Shown: positions 16,022-24,901 of the stretch, in pieces | Layout: the number at the start of each line of letters is the position of its first letter | Numbering within the stretch: position 1 is the first letter of the stretch | From: Marinilabiliales bacterium | GTDB taxonomy: Bacteria; Bacteroidota; Bacteroidia; Bacteroidales; SZUA-534 | Assembly (NCBI GenBank): GCA_003512955.1 | Contig: DOTG01000004.1 | Coordinates: 1 to 64,000 of the forward strand | Reading direction: 5' to 3' | Length of the DNA stretch: 64,000 bases | The notes under the pieces: model-generated | The model's input: the letters and a program-made list of their open reading frames with translations, nothing else | Databases searched by the model: none | Told to the model about the DNA's origin: nothing | Program-made: the position numbers and the translations under genes

Positions 16022-18235
16022 TTAAGGCCGTACAGGGTTATGCCCGGCATTCATTCCCCACTGGTTCCAGCCTCCAATTGATTTATCTTTGGTATTTATA
16101 GCAACCAATTTTCCGTTTTTTGTACCACAGTAAATCCAACCATTGGCAAGGGCAGGTTCCGATGATAAAATTTCCTGAGTATAAAATTCTTTTACTTTCT
16201 GACCGGAAACCGGGTTAACCAAAGCAATTTTAACTTTATGAACCGATGCCAACAGGTAATTTCCTGCAAAAGTTAAAAAGGGGCTGTTTTTTAAATCGGA
16301 ATGTAAGGGTAAAGTCCATAAAACCTTTTGTGATGTGGATAAAAAGGCTTGTAATCCATTTTTATTTATTTGATAATAGTGGCCATTTCCCACTAAAATC
16401 CGGTTTCTTGAATAACTCATCTTTTCAGATGACGTAGTGCTGTAATTCAAATCAACCCATACTGAATCGGAGAACTGGCTCCATTCTTTAATTATTCCAA
16501 AATCGCTGGTTTGGTACTGCATAAGCTTCGTTTGATTGGGTTTTTTATCATTTCGAATCGAAACCCAAAGATTTTTGCCATCAATTAGCGGGGTATTCAC
16601 TGCATGTGCATCTAAAATAGCATGTTGTACCCCCAAATTGGCATCAAAATGATACAACCAGCCAGCTAAGTCGGTAATAAAAAGCTGGGTTCCGAAAACC
16701 ACGGGAGCAGCTAACGGTTCGTTTTTTAGGTGATTCTGCCAAAGTATGTCCCCAGTTTTAATATCGAAGGCGGCAATAACAAAACGGTCGGGCAACAAGC
16801 TTAAATTATCGGGATAGGCGGCATAAACTTTACCGTTTGCCACGGTGGGCGAGTGATAGATATTGGGTCCCAGCCATTTTGACCAGGCTAAAATCCCGGT
16901 TTCGATATCGATGGCGTACAACGTGCACGACTGGGTATTTATGAGCAACATTCCCTGATCGACCACCAGTACCGACGGTCCGTTTTCAGCTAATTGAATT
17001 CCCCAATGCGAGATGCCGGTTTCAGCATCGATACAATAGATGTTCGGATTGTAATACCCGGCGCTTACAAACAGCTTTTTATCAACCACCGCCGGAGTGA
17101 GAATAGGACCGTTATCGGGAAAATTCAAGTTGAAGCCCTGTGTGGTTTTTTCATAAATGCCAGATTCCAATTGCATTTTTGTAGCTTTTCCTTCCATAAA
17201 TTCCGTACGGAAATCACCCTCACGATTGGCTGTCCGGTAAAATTCTTCCACTTTTTTTGAGCCAATATAGGTAACCTGAACCGAAGTGGAATATAAGGTG
17301 GGTGACATTGGAAAGTCGAACCGTTTCATGGCCCGTTCGTATTTAAAATTCAGTTCGTAAATGTATCCTTTAGGTAGAATCATAGTCAGCACGCCATCAC
17401 GACCGGTTTTACCGGTATAAACTTTGTTAGTTCCTAGTACATTAAAATAAACATCTTCGCCCACCAATGGCTGGTTTTCGTGGTTCCGCAAATAAATTTT
17501 CGATAGCACCCGCTCCGTTGTAGCCCGCATATAATTATCGGGCTCCTGCCGGATGGTATCGTTTATTCCGGTTTCTTTAACCTTAGTGGGGACGAACGTT
17601 AACACCAACCCCAACGAATGGTGAGGTACCTCTATGGTTTCAAATCGTTCAAACTGATCGACACTGACAACATAATCCAATTGCCCGGGAACATGAAACT
17701 GAACAAATCCATAACTATTGGTTTTCCCTTTATAGACTTTCAGTGTCTGTGAATTAAAAATCCGGATCTCTTTATTTTTTACTGCTTGATTCAAATGATC
17801 CATCAAACCGATCTTCAAAAAAACATTTCCGGCATCGGGCCGTATCAGGTTTAATCCAGCCTGATCGATGGTGTCGATCTTTCCATAAGCCTGTTTCAAA
17901 TCTGTGGCTAATTTGGGGATGGTAATATTCTGGGTAACAAACGATAAACTGTTTTGGGGAATGTTCAGGGTTGCCACAAGAGCCGAATCGTTCATAAGGA
18001 CCTGATAATTGCTCCCTGTAATTACCTTAAACTGTGCCATTCCTTTGGTATCGGTAATGGAGCTTTGTGTTTGCGTGCCATCAGTCTTTTTTAACTTCAG
18101 ACCGAAAAAAGGAACCGCGTTTTCATTAACATCTGTTACTTTTAAGAACATATCTGCATCGTGGGGCTCCAAACCGTTTTGTGAAATTAAAAGTAATGGA
18201 ACTAATAAAAGAATGATAAAGAGGGTTATTTTCAT
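16022..18235 (-). CDS. Secreted protein with Ig-like/carboxypeptidase-regulatory repeats and C-terminal PQQ-type beta-propeller
   Basis: 737 residues: signal peptide (1-18, ending LLLISQ), then three repeats of a beta-sandwich of the carboxypeptidase-regulatory type, each with a 'DxxGxxxF' turn (TDTKGMAQF, NSYGFVQF, GRDGVLTM). A PQQ-like propeller follows from about residue 370, with blades TPAVVDKKLFVSAG, VLVVDQGMLLINTQ, SPTVANGKVYAAYP, APVVFGTQLFITDL, and the typical IYCIDAETGISHW / YAIDIETGILAW motifs. BamB-like in shape but far larger, with no lipobox. Its role is unknown, and its location is probably periplasm or outer surface. Monocistronic. Confidence 0.7.
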   Translation of the reverse strand: MKITLFIILLLVPLLLISQNGLEPHDADMFLKVTDVNENAVPFFGLKLKKTDGTQTQSSITDTKGMAQFKVITGSNYQVLMNDSALVATLNIPQNSLSFVTQNITIPKLATDLKQAYGKIDTIDQAGLNLIRPDAGNVFLKIGLMDHLNQAVKNKEIRIFNSQTLKVYKGKTNSYGFVQFHVPGQLDYVVSVDQFERFETIEVPHHSLGLVLTFVPTKVKETGINDTIRQEPDNYMRATTERVLSKIYLRNHENQPLVGEDVYFNVLGTNKVYTGKTGRDGVLTMILPKGYIYELNFKYERAMKRFDFPMSPTLYSTSVQVTYIGSKKVEEFYRTANREGDFRTEFMEGKATKMQLESGIYEKTTQGFNLNFPDNGPILTPAVVDKKLFVSAGYYNPNIYCIDAETGISHWGIQLAENGPSVLVVDQGMLLINTQSCTLYAIDIETGILAWSKWLGPNIYHSPTVANGKVYAAYPDNLSLLPDRFVIAAFDIKTGDILWQNHLKNEPLAAPVVFGTQLFITDLAGWLYHFDANLGVQHAILDAHAVNTPLIDGKNLWVSIRNDKKPNQTKLMQYQTSDFGIIKEWSQFSDSVWVDLNYSTTSSEKMSYSRNRILVGNGHYYQINKNGLQAFLSTSQKVLWTLPLHSDLKNSPFLTFAGNYLLASVHKVKIALVNPVSGQKVKEFYTQEILSSEPALANGWIYCGTKNGKLVAINTKDKSIGGWNQWGMNAGHNPVRP

Positions 18236-18266
18236 TGGTTACAGATTTTATCACGAAATAAACGAT

Positions 18267-18274
18267 CAAATTTA
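18267..18274 (-). promoter_or_regulatory. -7 element for the PQQ-propeller gene
   Basis: TAAATTTG on the minus strand, matching TAnnTTTG, 31 bases upstream of the ATG at 18235. Confidence 0.45.
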
Positions 18275-18362
18275 TACTAAATTACCTTTTTTCTTGAAAA
18301 GAAAACCTTAAATATTAAACATGAAGATTTATAAAAACCCTCTAATAAGTCCAAAATGAAAT

Positions 18363-18395
18363 AAAAAAACCACCCGGAAACTGGGTGGTTTTTTT
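18363..18395. terminator. Terminator of the methylmalonyl-CoA mutase operon
   Basis: AAAAAAACCACCC (18363-18375) pairs with GGGTGGTTTTTTT (18383-18395). The flanking A and T runs make it functional on both strands. It follows the mutB stop by about 20 bases on the minus strand. Confidence 0.85.
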
Positions 18396-18415
18396 ACTAT
18401 TTGAATAGCACTTTT

Positions 18416-20572
18416 TTACCCTTCAATCGCTTTCAACAAAATTTCAAGAATCTGAACGGCGGCTCGTGATACCGAGGTTCCGGGACCAAAAATGCCCACT
18501 ACTCCGGCATCATATAGATATTGATAATCCTGGGCAGGAATTACCCCGCCGGCAATAACCATAATATCTTCGCGGCCTAACTTTTTCAGTTCGGCAATAA
18601 CGGTTGGTACCAGGGTTTTATGGCCGGCAGCCAGCGATGAAACCCCCAACACATGCACATCGTTTTCAACGGCATCTTTGGCGGCTTCTTCGGGTGTTTG
18701 GAACAAGGGTCCCATGTCCACATCGAAACCAATATCGGCATAACCGGTGGCAACCACTTTTGCGCCTCGGTCGTGGCCGTCCTGTCCCATTTTGGCAATC
18801 ATAATACGGGGTTGACGGCCCTCTTTTTTAGCAAACTCGGTACATAAGGTTTGCGCTTTGGCAAATTCGGGGTCTTTGGCAGCCTCGCTGGAATAAACCC
18901 CAGAAATAGAACGTATCACGGCTTTATATCTTCCTACAACTTTTTCGCATGCAAATGAAATTTCACCTAAGGTAGCCCGTTTTTTAGCAGCTTCCACAGC
19001 CAGTTCCAACAGGTTTCCTTCACCTGTTTCGGCACATTTGGTAATGGCACTCAGAATATTCTGAACTTCCTGTTCGTCCCGGTTGGCTTTTAGTTCAGCC
19101 AATCGTTTCAACTGTGATTCACGCACGGCGGTATTGTCCACCTCCAGAATTTCGAGTGGATCTTCTTTTTCGAGTCGGTATTTGTTTACCCCAACAATGA
19201 TTTGGGCACCTGAGTCAATTTTTGCCTGTGCGCGGGCAGCAGCCTCTTCGATGCGCATTTTTGGAATACCGGTTTCTACCGCTTTTGACATGCCACCCAG
19301 TTCCTCCACCTCTTCAATTAACTTCCAGGCACGTTGGGCAATTTCGTGTGTCAGACTTTCCACATAATAGGAACCTGCCCAGGGATCGAGCGAACGGCAG
19401 ATTTGGGTTTCTTCCTGCAAATAAATCTGTGTATTACGGGCAATCCGTGCCGAGAAATCGGTAGGTAAGGCAATAGCTTCGTCCAGGGCATTGGTATGCA
19501 AACTTTGGGTATGGCCTAAAGCTGCTCCCATAGCCTCAATGCAGGTGCGTCCCACATTGTTGAACGGATCCTGTTCGGTTAAGCTCCAGCCTGAAGTTTG
19601 AGAGTGCGTGCGTAAAGCCAGCGATTTTGGATTTTTAGGTTTGAACTGGCTTACCAGTTTTGCCCAAATCATACGGGCAGCACGCATCTTGGCAATTTCC
19701 ATAAAATGGTTCATTCCCACAGCCCAAAAGAACGACAAACGTGGTGCAAAGGCATCGATATCGATACCCGCTTTTATACCTGTACGCAGATATTCCAAAC
19801 CATCGGCAAGGGTATAGGCCATCTCAATATCGTTGGTAGCTCCGGCTTCCTGCATATGATACCCCGAAATAGAAATGGAATTAAACTTGGGCATGTACTT
19901 CGAAGTGTATTCAAAAATATCGGCAATGGTTTTCATTGAGAATTCTGGTGGGAAAATATAGGTATTCCGCACCATAAATTCCTTAAGAATATCGTTCTGG
20001 ATGGTTCCTGTCAGTTCCTCTAATTTAGCCCCTTGCTCGAGTGCTGTTACAATATAAAAGGCCATTATAGGCAGAACTGCTCCGTTCATGGTCATCGATA
20101 CCGACATTTTGTTCAAAGGAATCTGGTCGAACAGAATTTTCATATCCAAAATGGAATCGATGGCCACCCCGGCTTTACCCACATCGCCAATTACCCGTGG
20201 GTGGTCGGAATCGTAACCTCGGTGAGTAGCCAGGTCGAAGGCAACCGACAAACCTTTTTGCCCGGCAGCCAGGTTGCGGCGGTAAAAAGCATTCGATTCT
20301 TCGGCGGTTGAAAAACCTGCATACTGGCGCACAGTCCAAGGTTGCGATACATACATGGCAGAATAGGGACCGCGCAAAAAGGGAGCCAGCCCCGCGGCAT
20401 AATTCAAATGCTCCATGCCCTCCAAATCCTCTTTGGTATAGACAGGTTTTACAGGAATCTGTTCGGCAGTAAGCCAGTTTTTCTGGATATTGTGTTGTTT
20501 TTGCCATTCTTTTCCAGAAATACCGGACTTTTGAACAGCTTTGAAATCTATATCTTTAAAATTTGGTCTCAT
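18416..20572 (-). CDS. mutB: Methylmalonyl-CoA mutase, large (catalytic, B12-binding) subunit
   Basis: Interconverts succinyl-CoA and (R)-methylmalonyl-CoA using adenosylcobalamin, serving propionate formation or breakdown. 718 residues, usual size. Seen: TIM-barrel substrate residues within FLRGPYSAMYVSQPWTVRQYAGF and FDLATHRGYDSDHPR, and the C-terminal B12 domain with the DGHDRG motif near residue 600 (GQDGHDRGAKVVATG), then SSLAAGHKTLVP and IAGGVIPAQDY. The small subunit is directly upstream, 76 bases away. No meaB GTPase or epimerase is in this window. Confidence 0.97.
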   Translation of the reverse strand: MRPNFKDIDFKAVQKSGISGKEWQKQHNIQKNWLTAEQIPVKPVYTKEDLEGMEHLNYAAGLAPFLRGPYSAMYVSQPWTVRQYAGFSTAEESNAFYRRNLAAGQKGLSVAFDLATHRGYDSDHPRVIGDVGKAGVAIDSILDMKILFDQIPLNKMSVSMTMNGAVLPIMAFYIVTALEQGAKLEELTGTIQNDILKEFMVRNTYIFPPEFSMKTIADIFEYTSKYMPKFNSISISGYHMQEAGATNDIEMAYTLADGLEYLRTGIKAGIDIDAFAPRLSFFWAVGMNHFMEIAKMRAARMIWAKLVSQFKPKNPKSLALRTHSQTSGWSLTEQDPFNNVGRTCIEAMGAALGHTQSLHTNALDEAIALPTDFSARIARNTQIYLQEETQICRSLDPWAGSYYVESLTHEIAQRAWKLIEEVEELGGMSKAVETGIPKMRIEEAAARAQAKIDSGAQIIVGVNKYRLEKEDPLEILEVDNTAVRESQLKRLAELKANRDEQEVQNILSAITKCAETGEGNLLELAVEAAKKRATLGEISFACEKVVGRYKAVIRSISGVYSSEAAKDPEFAKAQTLCTEFAKKEGRQPRIMIAKMGQDGHDRGAKVVATGYADIGFDVDMGPLFQTPEEAAKDAVENDVHVLGVSSLAAGHKTLVPTVIAELKKLGREDIMVIAGGVIPAQDYQYLYDAGVVGIFGPGTSVSRAAVQILEILLKAIEG

Positions 20573-20620
20573 ATTTTCTTAAGATTTATAGATTCAAGAC
20601 ACCAGACACAAGACAAAAAT

Positions 20621-20644
20621 CTTGATTCTTGATTCTTGATTCTT
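20621..20644. repeat. Short tandem repeat in the mutA-mutB gap
   Basis: Unit CTTGATT three times plus CTT. It lies beside GACACAAGAC, a motif also at about 61970. Intergenic low-complexity repeat inside an operon. Confidence 0.6.
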
Positions 20645-20648
20645 AGTA

Positions 20649-22514
20649 CTATATTCCTAGTTCTTTTTGAAATGCTGTTAATGTTTCCAACACGTTACTT
20701 TTCACATGAATGAAGTGTTCCAACCCAGCTGCTTTAAGGGTTTCCATAATTTCTTTTGGGAAACCAGCAACCACCACTATGATTTTACCTGCCTGTTCTT
20801 TAACCTGGGGAGCAAAAGTTACGTACTCTTCATCGGAACTGCAAACAACAATAATATCAGCTTTTGCCTGAACTGCATCACGGATGCCATCGTTCACCTC
20901 GCAATATCCTTTTCCTTCAATTACTTCGAATCCGGCAACGGCAAAAAAGTTCGACGAAAACTGAGCCCTGGCTTTACGCATGGCTAAACTTCCGATAGTT
21001 AACATAAACACTACAGGACGTTTGTTTGATTTGGCAAACTGATCGGTTTTATAACGGAGTGATTCGAATGCCATGGCGCCGCGGTAAGCCACCAAAGGTT
21101 CAATTTCAGGGTTTTGAGGGGCGGTTTTCATTAATTGGGCTGGTTCAATGGCCAACTCAACTTTTTCGTTAAAGTTGGGATATTGATTCACTCCTAACAG
21201 AATCTCACGGCGGTTGGCAATATCCATATCGCGCCGTTGAGCCATCTCCTTAATTTGGTTTTGAATAAATCCCTGGGAAACAGCTGCCAGGTAGCCACCT
21301 TTTTCCTCCACTTCGAGGAAGAGTTTCCAGGCTTGTTCGGCAATATTGTTTGTAAGCGATTCAATATAATAGGACCCCGCTCCCGGATCGACGGCTTTAT
21401 CAAAATGAGCCTCTTCTTTCAACAATATCTGTTGGTTGCGGGCAATACGTTCGCTAAAATCGGTAGGAGCTTCGTAAGCAACATTGAACGGGTTCACCGT
21501 TAACGAATCAACACCTCCTAAAACCGACGACATGGCTTCGGTTTGTGTACGGAGTAAATTTACATAGGGATCGTAAATGGTTTTGTTCCAGTTACTGGTC
21601 ACCGCATGAATATTAGCTATACACGATTTTTCCGATTCAGGTTGATACGCTTTTACTACCTGTGCCCATAACAAACGGGCAGCACGTATTTTGGCAATTT
21701 CCATAAAGTAGTTTGAACCAATGCCAAATTTGAATTTCAGGGCTTGTGCAGCTTCATCGACGGTTACCCCTTTTTCGGTAAGATGCACCATGCAATCATT
21801 GGCAGCCGCCAGCGAAAAGGCTAACTCCTGAACGATGGATGAACCCGCGTTCTCGAACACATCACCACGGACTACAACTGTTTTAAATGAGGGAATCTCT
21901 TTAACCATGTGAATCAGTTCTTTGGACTGATTCCAAAAGCTATCAGTGGTTTTAATACCTTTATTCAACTCACAGGTAAGTGAATGCGCAACAACTGCTC
22001 CTTTAATAGCTGTAAGATCAACTTTCTGCTGTTTTAAATAAGCAACCAATGATCCGGCAACACTGGGTGCTGCACTTCCGGCTACAAAGTTGATTTCGAT
22101 GGTTGTAAGCGGCAAATCTTTTAAAAGGACAGCCATATCCTGAACACTGTAATTTTTGGAGTTGTCGAGCACAAAACCAAACGAATTTACTCCTTTCGAA
22201 AGCACCTCGATAGCTTTGGCATTGGCCGTTTTCAGGTCAAATTCTTTAATTTCCTGACGGATAAACCAACGGTTCTCGGTTTTATTGCCCCGTACAAAAG
22301 GGAATTGTCCGGGCATAGTGTCTAAATAACTTATCGGTGCAAGATTCTCGCTGCGATAGTAAGGACGAACGTTGAATCCTTCGATGGTTTTCCAGATAAG
22401 CTTACGCTCATAATCGGCCCCCTTTAGGTCGCTGATTATTTTTTCCTCCCACTGTTGGGTGGTAACAGGCGGAAATGCTGTAAATAATTTCGGGCCTTTA
22501 TCCATTTCTGACAT
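20649..22514 (-). CDS. mutA: Methylmalonyl-CoA mutase, small (non-catalytic) subunit
   Basis: 621-residue partner of MutB with the same layout. It retains the barrel-like N-terminal half (QWEEKIISDLKGADYERKLIWKTIEG, PYYRSENLAPISYLDT, RNQQILLKEEAHFDKAVDPGAGSYYIESLT). In the C-terminal domain the DGHDRG cobalamin motif is absent (the equivalent region reads LTIGSLAMRKARAQFSS), as expected for the small subunit. It is the first gene of the pair, and a -7 element sits 27 bases upstream. Confidence 0.95.
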   Translation of the reverse strand: MSEMDKGPKLFTAFPPVTTQQWEEKIISDLKGADYERKLIWKTIEGFNVRPYYRSENLAPISYLDTMPGQFPFVRGNKTENRWFIRQEIKEFDLKTANAKAIEVLSKGVNSFGFVLDNSKNYSVQDMAVLLKDLPLTTIEINFVAGSAAPSVAGSLVAYLKQQKVDLTAIKGAVVAHSLTCELNKGIKTTDSFWNQSKELIHMVKEIPSFKTVVVRGDVFENAGSSIVQELAFSLAAANDCMVHLTEKGVTVDEAAQALKFKFGIGSNYFMEIAKIRAARLLWAQVVKAYQPESEKSCIANIHAVTSNWNKTIYDPYVNLLRTQTEAMSSVLGGVDSLTVNPFNVAYEAPTDFSERIARNQQILLKEEAHFDKAVDPGAGSYYIESLTNNIAEQAWKLFLEVEEKGGYLAAVSQGFIQNQIKEMAQRRDMDIANRREILLGVNQYPNFNEKVELAIEPAQLMKTAPQNPEIEPLVAYRGAMAFESLRYKTDQFAKSNKRPVVFMLTIGSLAMRKARAQFSSNFFAVAGFEVIEGKGYCEVNDGIRDAVQAKADIIVVCSSDEEYVTFAPQVKEQAGKIIVVVAGFPKEIMETLKAAGLEHFIHVKSNVLETLTAFQKELGI

Positions 22515-22540
22515 AGATGACTGATTTTGAAATTAGAGGG

Positions 22541-22548
22541 CAAAATTA
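22541..22548 (-). promoter_or_regulatory. -7 element for mutA-mutB
   Basis: TAATTTTG on the minus strand, 26 bases before the mutA ATG. Full match to TAnnTTTG, and no strong -33. Confidence 0.45.
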
Positions 22549-22726
22549 CGAACCTTTAGCAAATGAACACCTTTAAAAAACTGTTTTTTATCAGGTCTCA
22601 ATGATTCGTGAAAATCTCAGCAAAATTTTTTTTATTGTTTCCGCTAAGATTTCAATGCTATAAATCTGTAAAGGATTAGATAGGGTATAACCTAACTTCA
22701 GCGATTATAGTGGTAGTTCAGAATAT

Positions 22727-23068
22727 TTAGCTCCGGATAAAGTGGGGCATTTCGGCGGGCAACTCAATGCTGATCTCGATCAATCCGGCCAGTTTTCCCC
22801 CATGGAACCACGGCGATTGGTGAATCAGCTTTTTCAACCCGTTTTTCTCAATGGTGTAGGTATTGGGTTTTCCGGTAGCCAGAATCTCCTTAATTTTCGC
22901 TACTGATTTTGGGTTATGGCAATCGTACAAACTTTGCCCAATAAGTGCTTTACCGCCCCATTTCTCAAATGTGGCCGCGGCCTTTTGGTTCATATATACA
23001 ATCTGGGCATGCTCATTACACACGGTCACTGCCGAAGGGTATTCATCAAAATAATTAAAAGGACTCAT
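22727..23068 (-). CDS. Stand-alone PAS domain protein
   Basis: 113 residues that are essentially one PAS domain: FDEYPSAVTVCNEHAQIVYMNQKAA (N-terminal strands), LIGQSLYDCHNPKS (F-helix with Cys-His), and the final strands NGLKKLIHQSPWFHGGKLAGLIEISIELP. No output domain and no TM segment. The ending resembles PAS modules attached to DUF438/hemerythrin-type proteins. The Cys54/His55 pair could bind a cofactor but this is speculation. It has its own -7 element and is not obviously co-transcribed with mutAB. Confidence 0.75.
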   Translation of the reverse strand: MSPFNYFDEYPSAVTVCNEHAQIVYMNQKAAATFEKWGGKALIGQSLYDCHNPKSVAKIKEILATGKPNTYTIEKNGLKKLIHQSPWFHGGKLAGLIEISIELPAEMPHFIRS

Positions 23069-23096
23069 CTTATTATAGTTTGGGGTTTAACACAAA

Positions 23097-23104
23097 CAAA
23101 AATA
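23097..23104 (-). promoter_or_regulatory. -7 element for the PAS gene
   Basis: TATTTTTG on the minus strand, 28 bases before the ATG at 23068. Confidence 0.45.
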
Positions 23105-23147
23105 TATAAAACATGCTCACGATACTAGGCTTATGTTGATAAAAAAC

Positions 23148-23155
23148 TAATTTTG
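23148..23155 (+). promoter_or_regulatory. -7 element for the exported C1 peptidase
   Basis: TAATTTTG on the plus strand, 41 bases before the ATG at 23197. It diverges from the PAS gene -7 about 45 bases away. Confidence 0.4.
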
Positions 23156-23196
23156 GATAGATGAAATTTTTTTTAACAATTGATACGTTGTGAACC

Positions 23197-24591
23197 ATGA
23201 ATAAAAAAATCATTTTTCCCGTTTTGCTTTTAGCCGCCATGAATATAAGCGCTCAACAAGGGAGCATTGGCAATGTGCAGTTGGAGCAAATCCGCAAAAG
23301 TTATAATGCCAACGACCCCGCTACCCGTGCCTTGACCAATGCCTTGACCAACAACGAAGTGAAAAAACTGGTGCTGAACCGGCAGAACCTGGCCACTATC
23401 GACCACAATTTTAAATACAAAGTAAAAGTTCAGGGAATATCGGATCAAAAACAAAGCGGCCGATGCTGGATGTTTACCAGTATGAACGTGCTTCGCCCTT
23501 TGGTGATTGAAAAATACCAACTGAGCAGTTTCGAATTCTCGCACAACTATCTGTATTTCTGGGATGTGTTTGAGAAAGCAAACCTGTACCTGGAAGCGCA
23601 GGTAAAATATGCCGGCAAACCCATGAGCGATTTGTATGTGGACTGGCTTTTTAAAAATCCTATTGGCGACGGCGGCGTGTGGAGTTCGTTTACCAACCTG
23701 GCCGATAAATATGGGTTGGTGCCCAAAGAGGCCATGCCCGAAACCTTTGCAAGCGAAAATACCGCCTGGATGATGCGCGTAATCAGCACCAAACTGCGCG
23801 AGGATGGATTGAAACTGCGCGAACTGGTGAATCAGAAAAGCAAACCGCAGCAATTGGAAACAACAAAAATATCAATGCTTGGCGAAATTTACCGTATCCT
23901 GGCACTAAATCTGGGTGAACCTCCAACTACTTTTATGTACCGTTTTGTAACCAAAGACGGCGATTTGGGCGAGACAAAGGAATTTACCCCAAAAACGTTT
24001 ATGGCCGAGGTGTTGGGCCCCATTGATTTTACCCAATATGTAATGTTGATGAACGACCCCACCCGCGAATATTACAAAATGTACGAAATTGAGTACGACC
24101 GCAATGTAATGGAAGGCCGCAACTGGACTTACCTGAACCTGCCCAATGAGGAACTGAAACGCTTTGCCATGGCCAGCATCAAAAATAACAGGGCCCTTTA
24201 TGCCTCGTGTGATGTGGGCAAACAGTTGAACAGCGATTTGGGCTACAGCGATATTGATAATTACGATTTTGAATCATTGTATGGGATCAAATTTGGGATG
24301 AACAAAGCCCAACGCATCCAAACCTTCGAGAGCGGTTCTTCGCACGGAATGGCTTTGATAGCCGTGGATGTGGATACCAACGAAGTGCCTGTCAAATGGC
24401 AGTTCGAGAATAGCTGGGGAAGCTCCAGTGGGCATAATGGTTACTTAACTTTTTCCGATACCTGGTTTAACGAATACCTGTTCCGCGTTGTTGTTCAAAA
24501 AGATTTTCTAGATGAAAACACGTTGAAGTTGCTGGAGCAAAAATCCACCTTGCTTCCTCCCTGGGATCCCATGTTTCAGGCGGATGAATAA
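23197..24591 (+). CDS. Exported C1-family cysteine peptidase (bleomycin hydrolase / aminopeptidase C type)
   Basis: 464-residue papain-like aminopeptidase. Catalytic Cys90 lies in DQKQSGRCWMFTSMNVLR, the catalytic His in SSHGMALIAVD and Asn in FENSWGSSSGHNGY, all matching PepC. Unlike the usual cytosolic PepC, it begins with a typical signal peptide (MNKKIIFPVLLLAAMNISAQ, cleavage after SAQ), so it should act in the periplasm or outside. The C-terminus that blocks the active site in bleomycin hydrolase has extra residues here (LLPPWDPMFQADE). GC content looks a little higher than in the flanks. Monocistronic. Confidence 0.9.
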   Translation: MNKKIIFPVLLLAAMNISAQQGSIGNVQLEQIRKSYNANDPATRALTNALTNNEVKKLVLNRQNLATIDHNFKYKVKVQGISDQKQSGRCWMFTSMNVLRPLVIEKYQLSSFEFSHNYLYFWDVFEKANLYLEAQVKYAGKPMSDLYVDWLFKNPIGDGGVWSSFTNLADKYGLVPKEAMPETFASENTAWMMRVISTKLREDGLKLRELVNQKSKPQQLETTKISMLGEIYRILALNLGEPPTTFMYRFVTKDGDLGETKEFTPKTFMAEVLGPIDFTQYVMLMNDPTREYYKMYEIEYDRNVMEGRNWTYLNLPNEELKRFAMASIKNNRALYASCDVGKQLNSDLGYSDIDNYDFESLYGIKFGMNKAQRIQTFESGSSHGMALIAVDVDTNEVPVKWQFENSWGSSSGHNGYLTFSDTWFNEYLFRVVVQKDFLDENTLKLLEQKSTLLPPWDPMFQADE

Positions 24592-24630
24592 ATTCATTGG
24601 TATTTGGTTTAGACACTAGTTGTAACCGCA

Positions 24631-24787
24631 ATGTTGGCGCAAAATGTTTGTTTTACCTTAATGCTTATGATTTTTTGTAGTCAGCCAAAAAGTGATGGGA
24701 ATTCAAATATGGAAAATTTGAGGAGCTATTAGGGGAGCTTGGAAAGGACTATTTGAATGAAATTGCTGATGATTTTATGATCACCTA
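24631..24787 (+). pseudogene. Possible remnant of a small lipoprotein gene
   Basis: From the ATG at 24631 the frame gives a lipoprotein-like start (LMLMIFCSQPKSDGN) that stops after 33 codons. The +1 frame from about 24711 continues as protein-like sequence (GKFEELLGELGKDYLNEIAD) to a TAG at 24787. One lost or gained base would join them. Very short, so a chance resemblance is possible. Confidence 0.3.
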
Positions 24788-24901
24788 GTGTCAAGTCGAA
24801 CATGAGTTTGCTTCACGTTTTTTTGTAACATTATTTCTATAAAACTTAAAAAATACCTCAGAAAATAAAAAGATTGGGTTTTGAAGTATCGGATATTTTC
24901 A

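Noticed and set aside
23230..23853. 207-codon open frame opposite the C1 peptidase
   Set aside because: Shadow of a well-supported gene; no domain.
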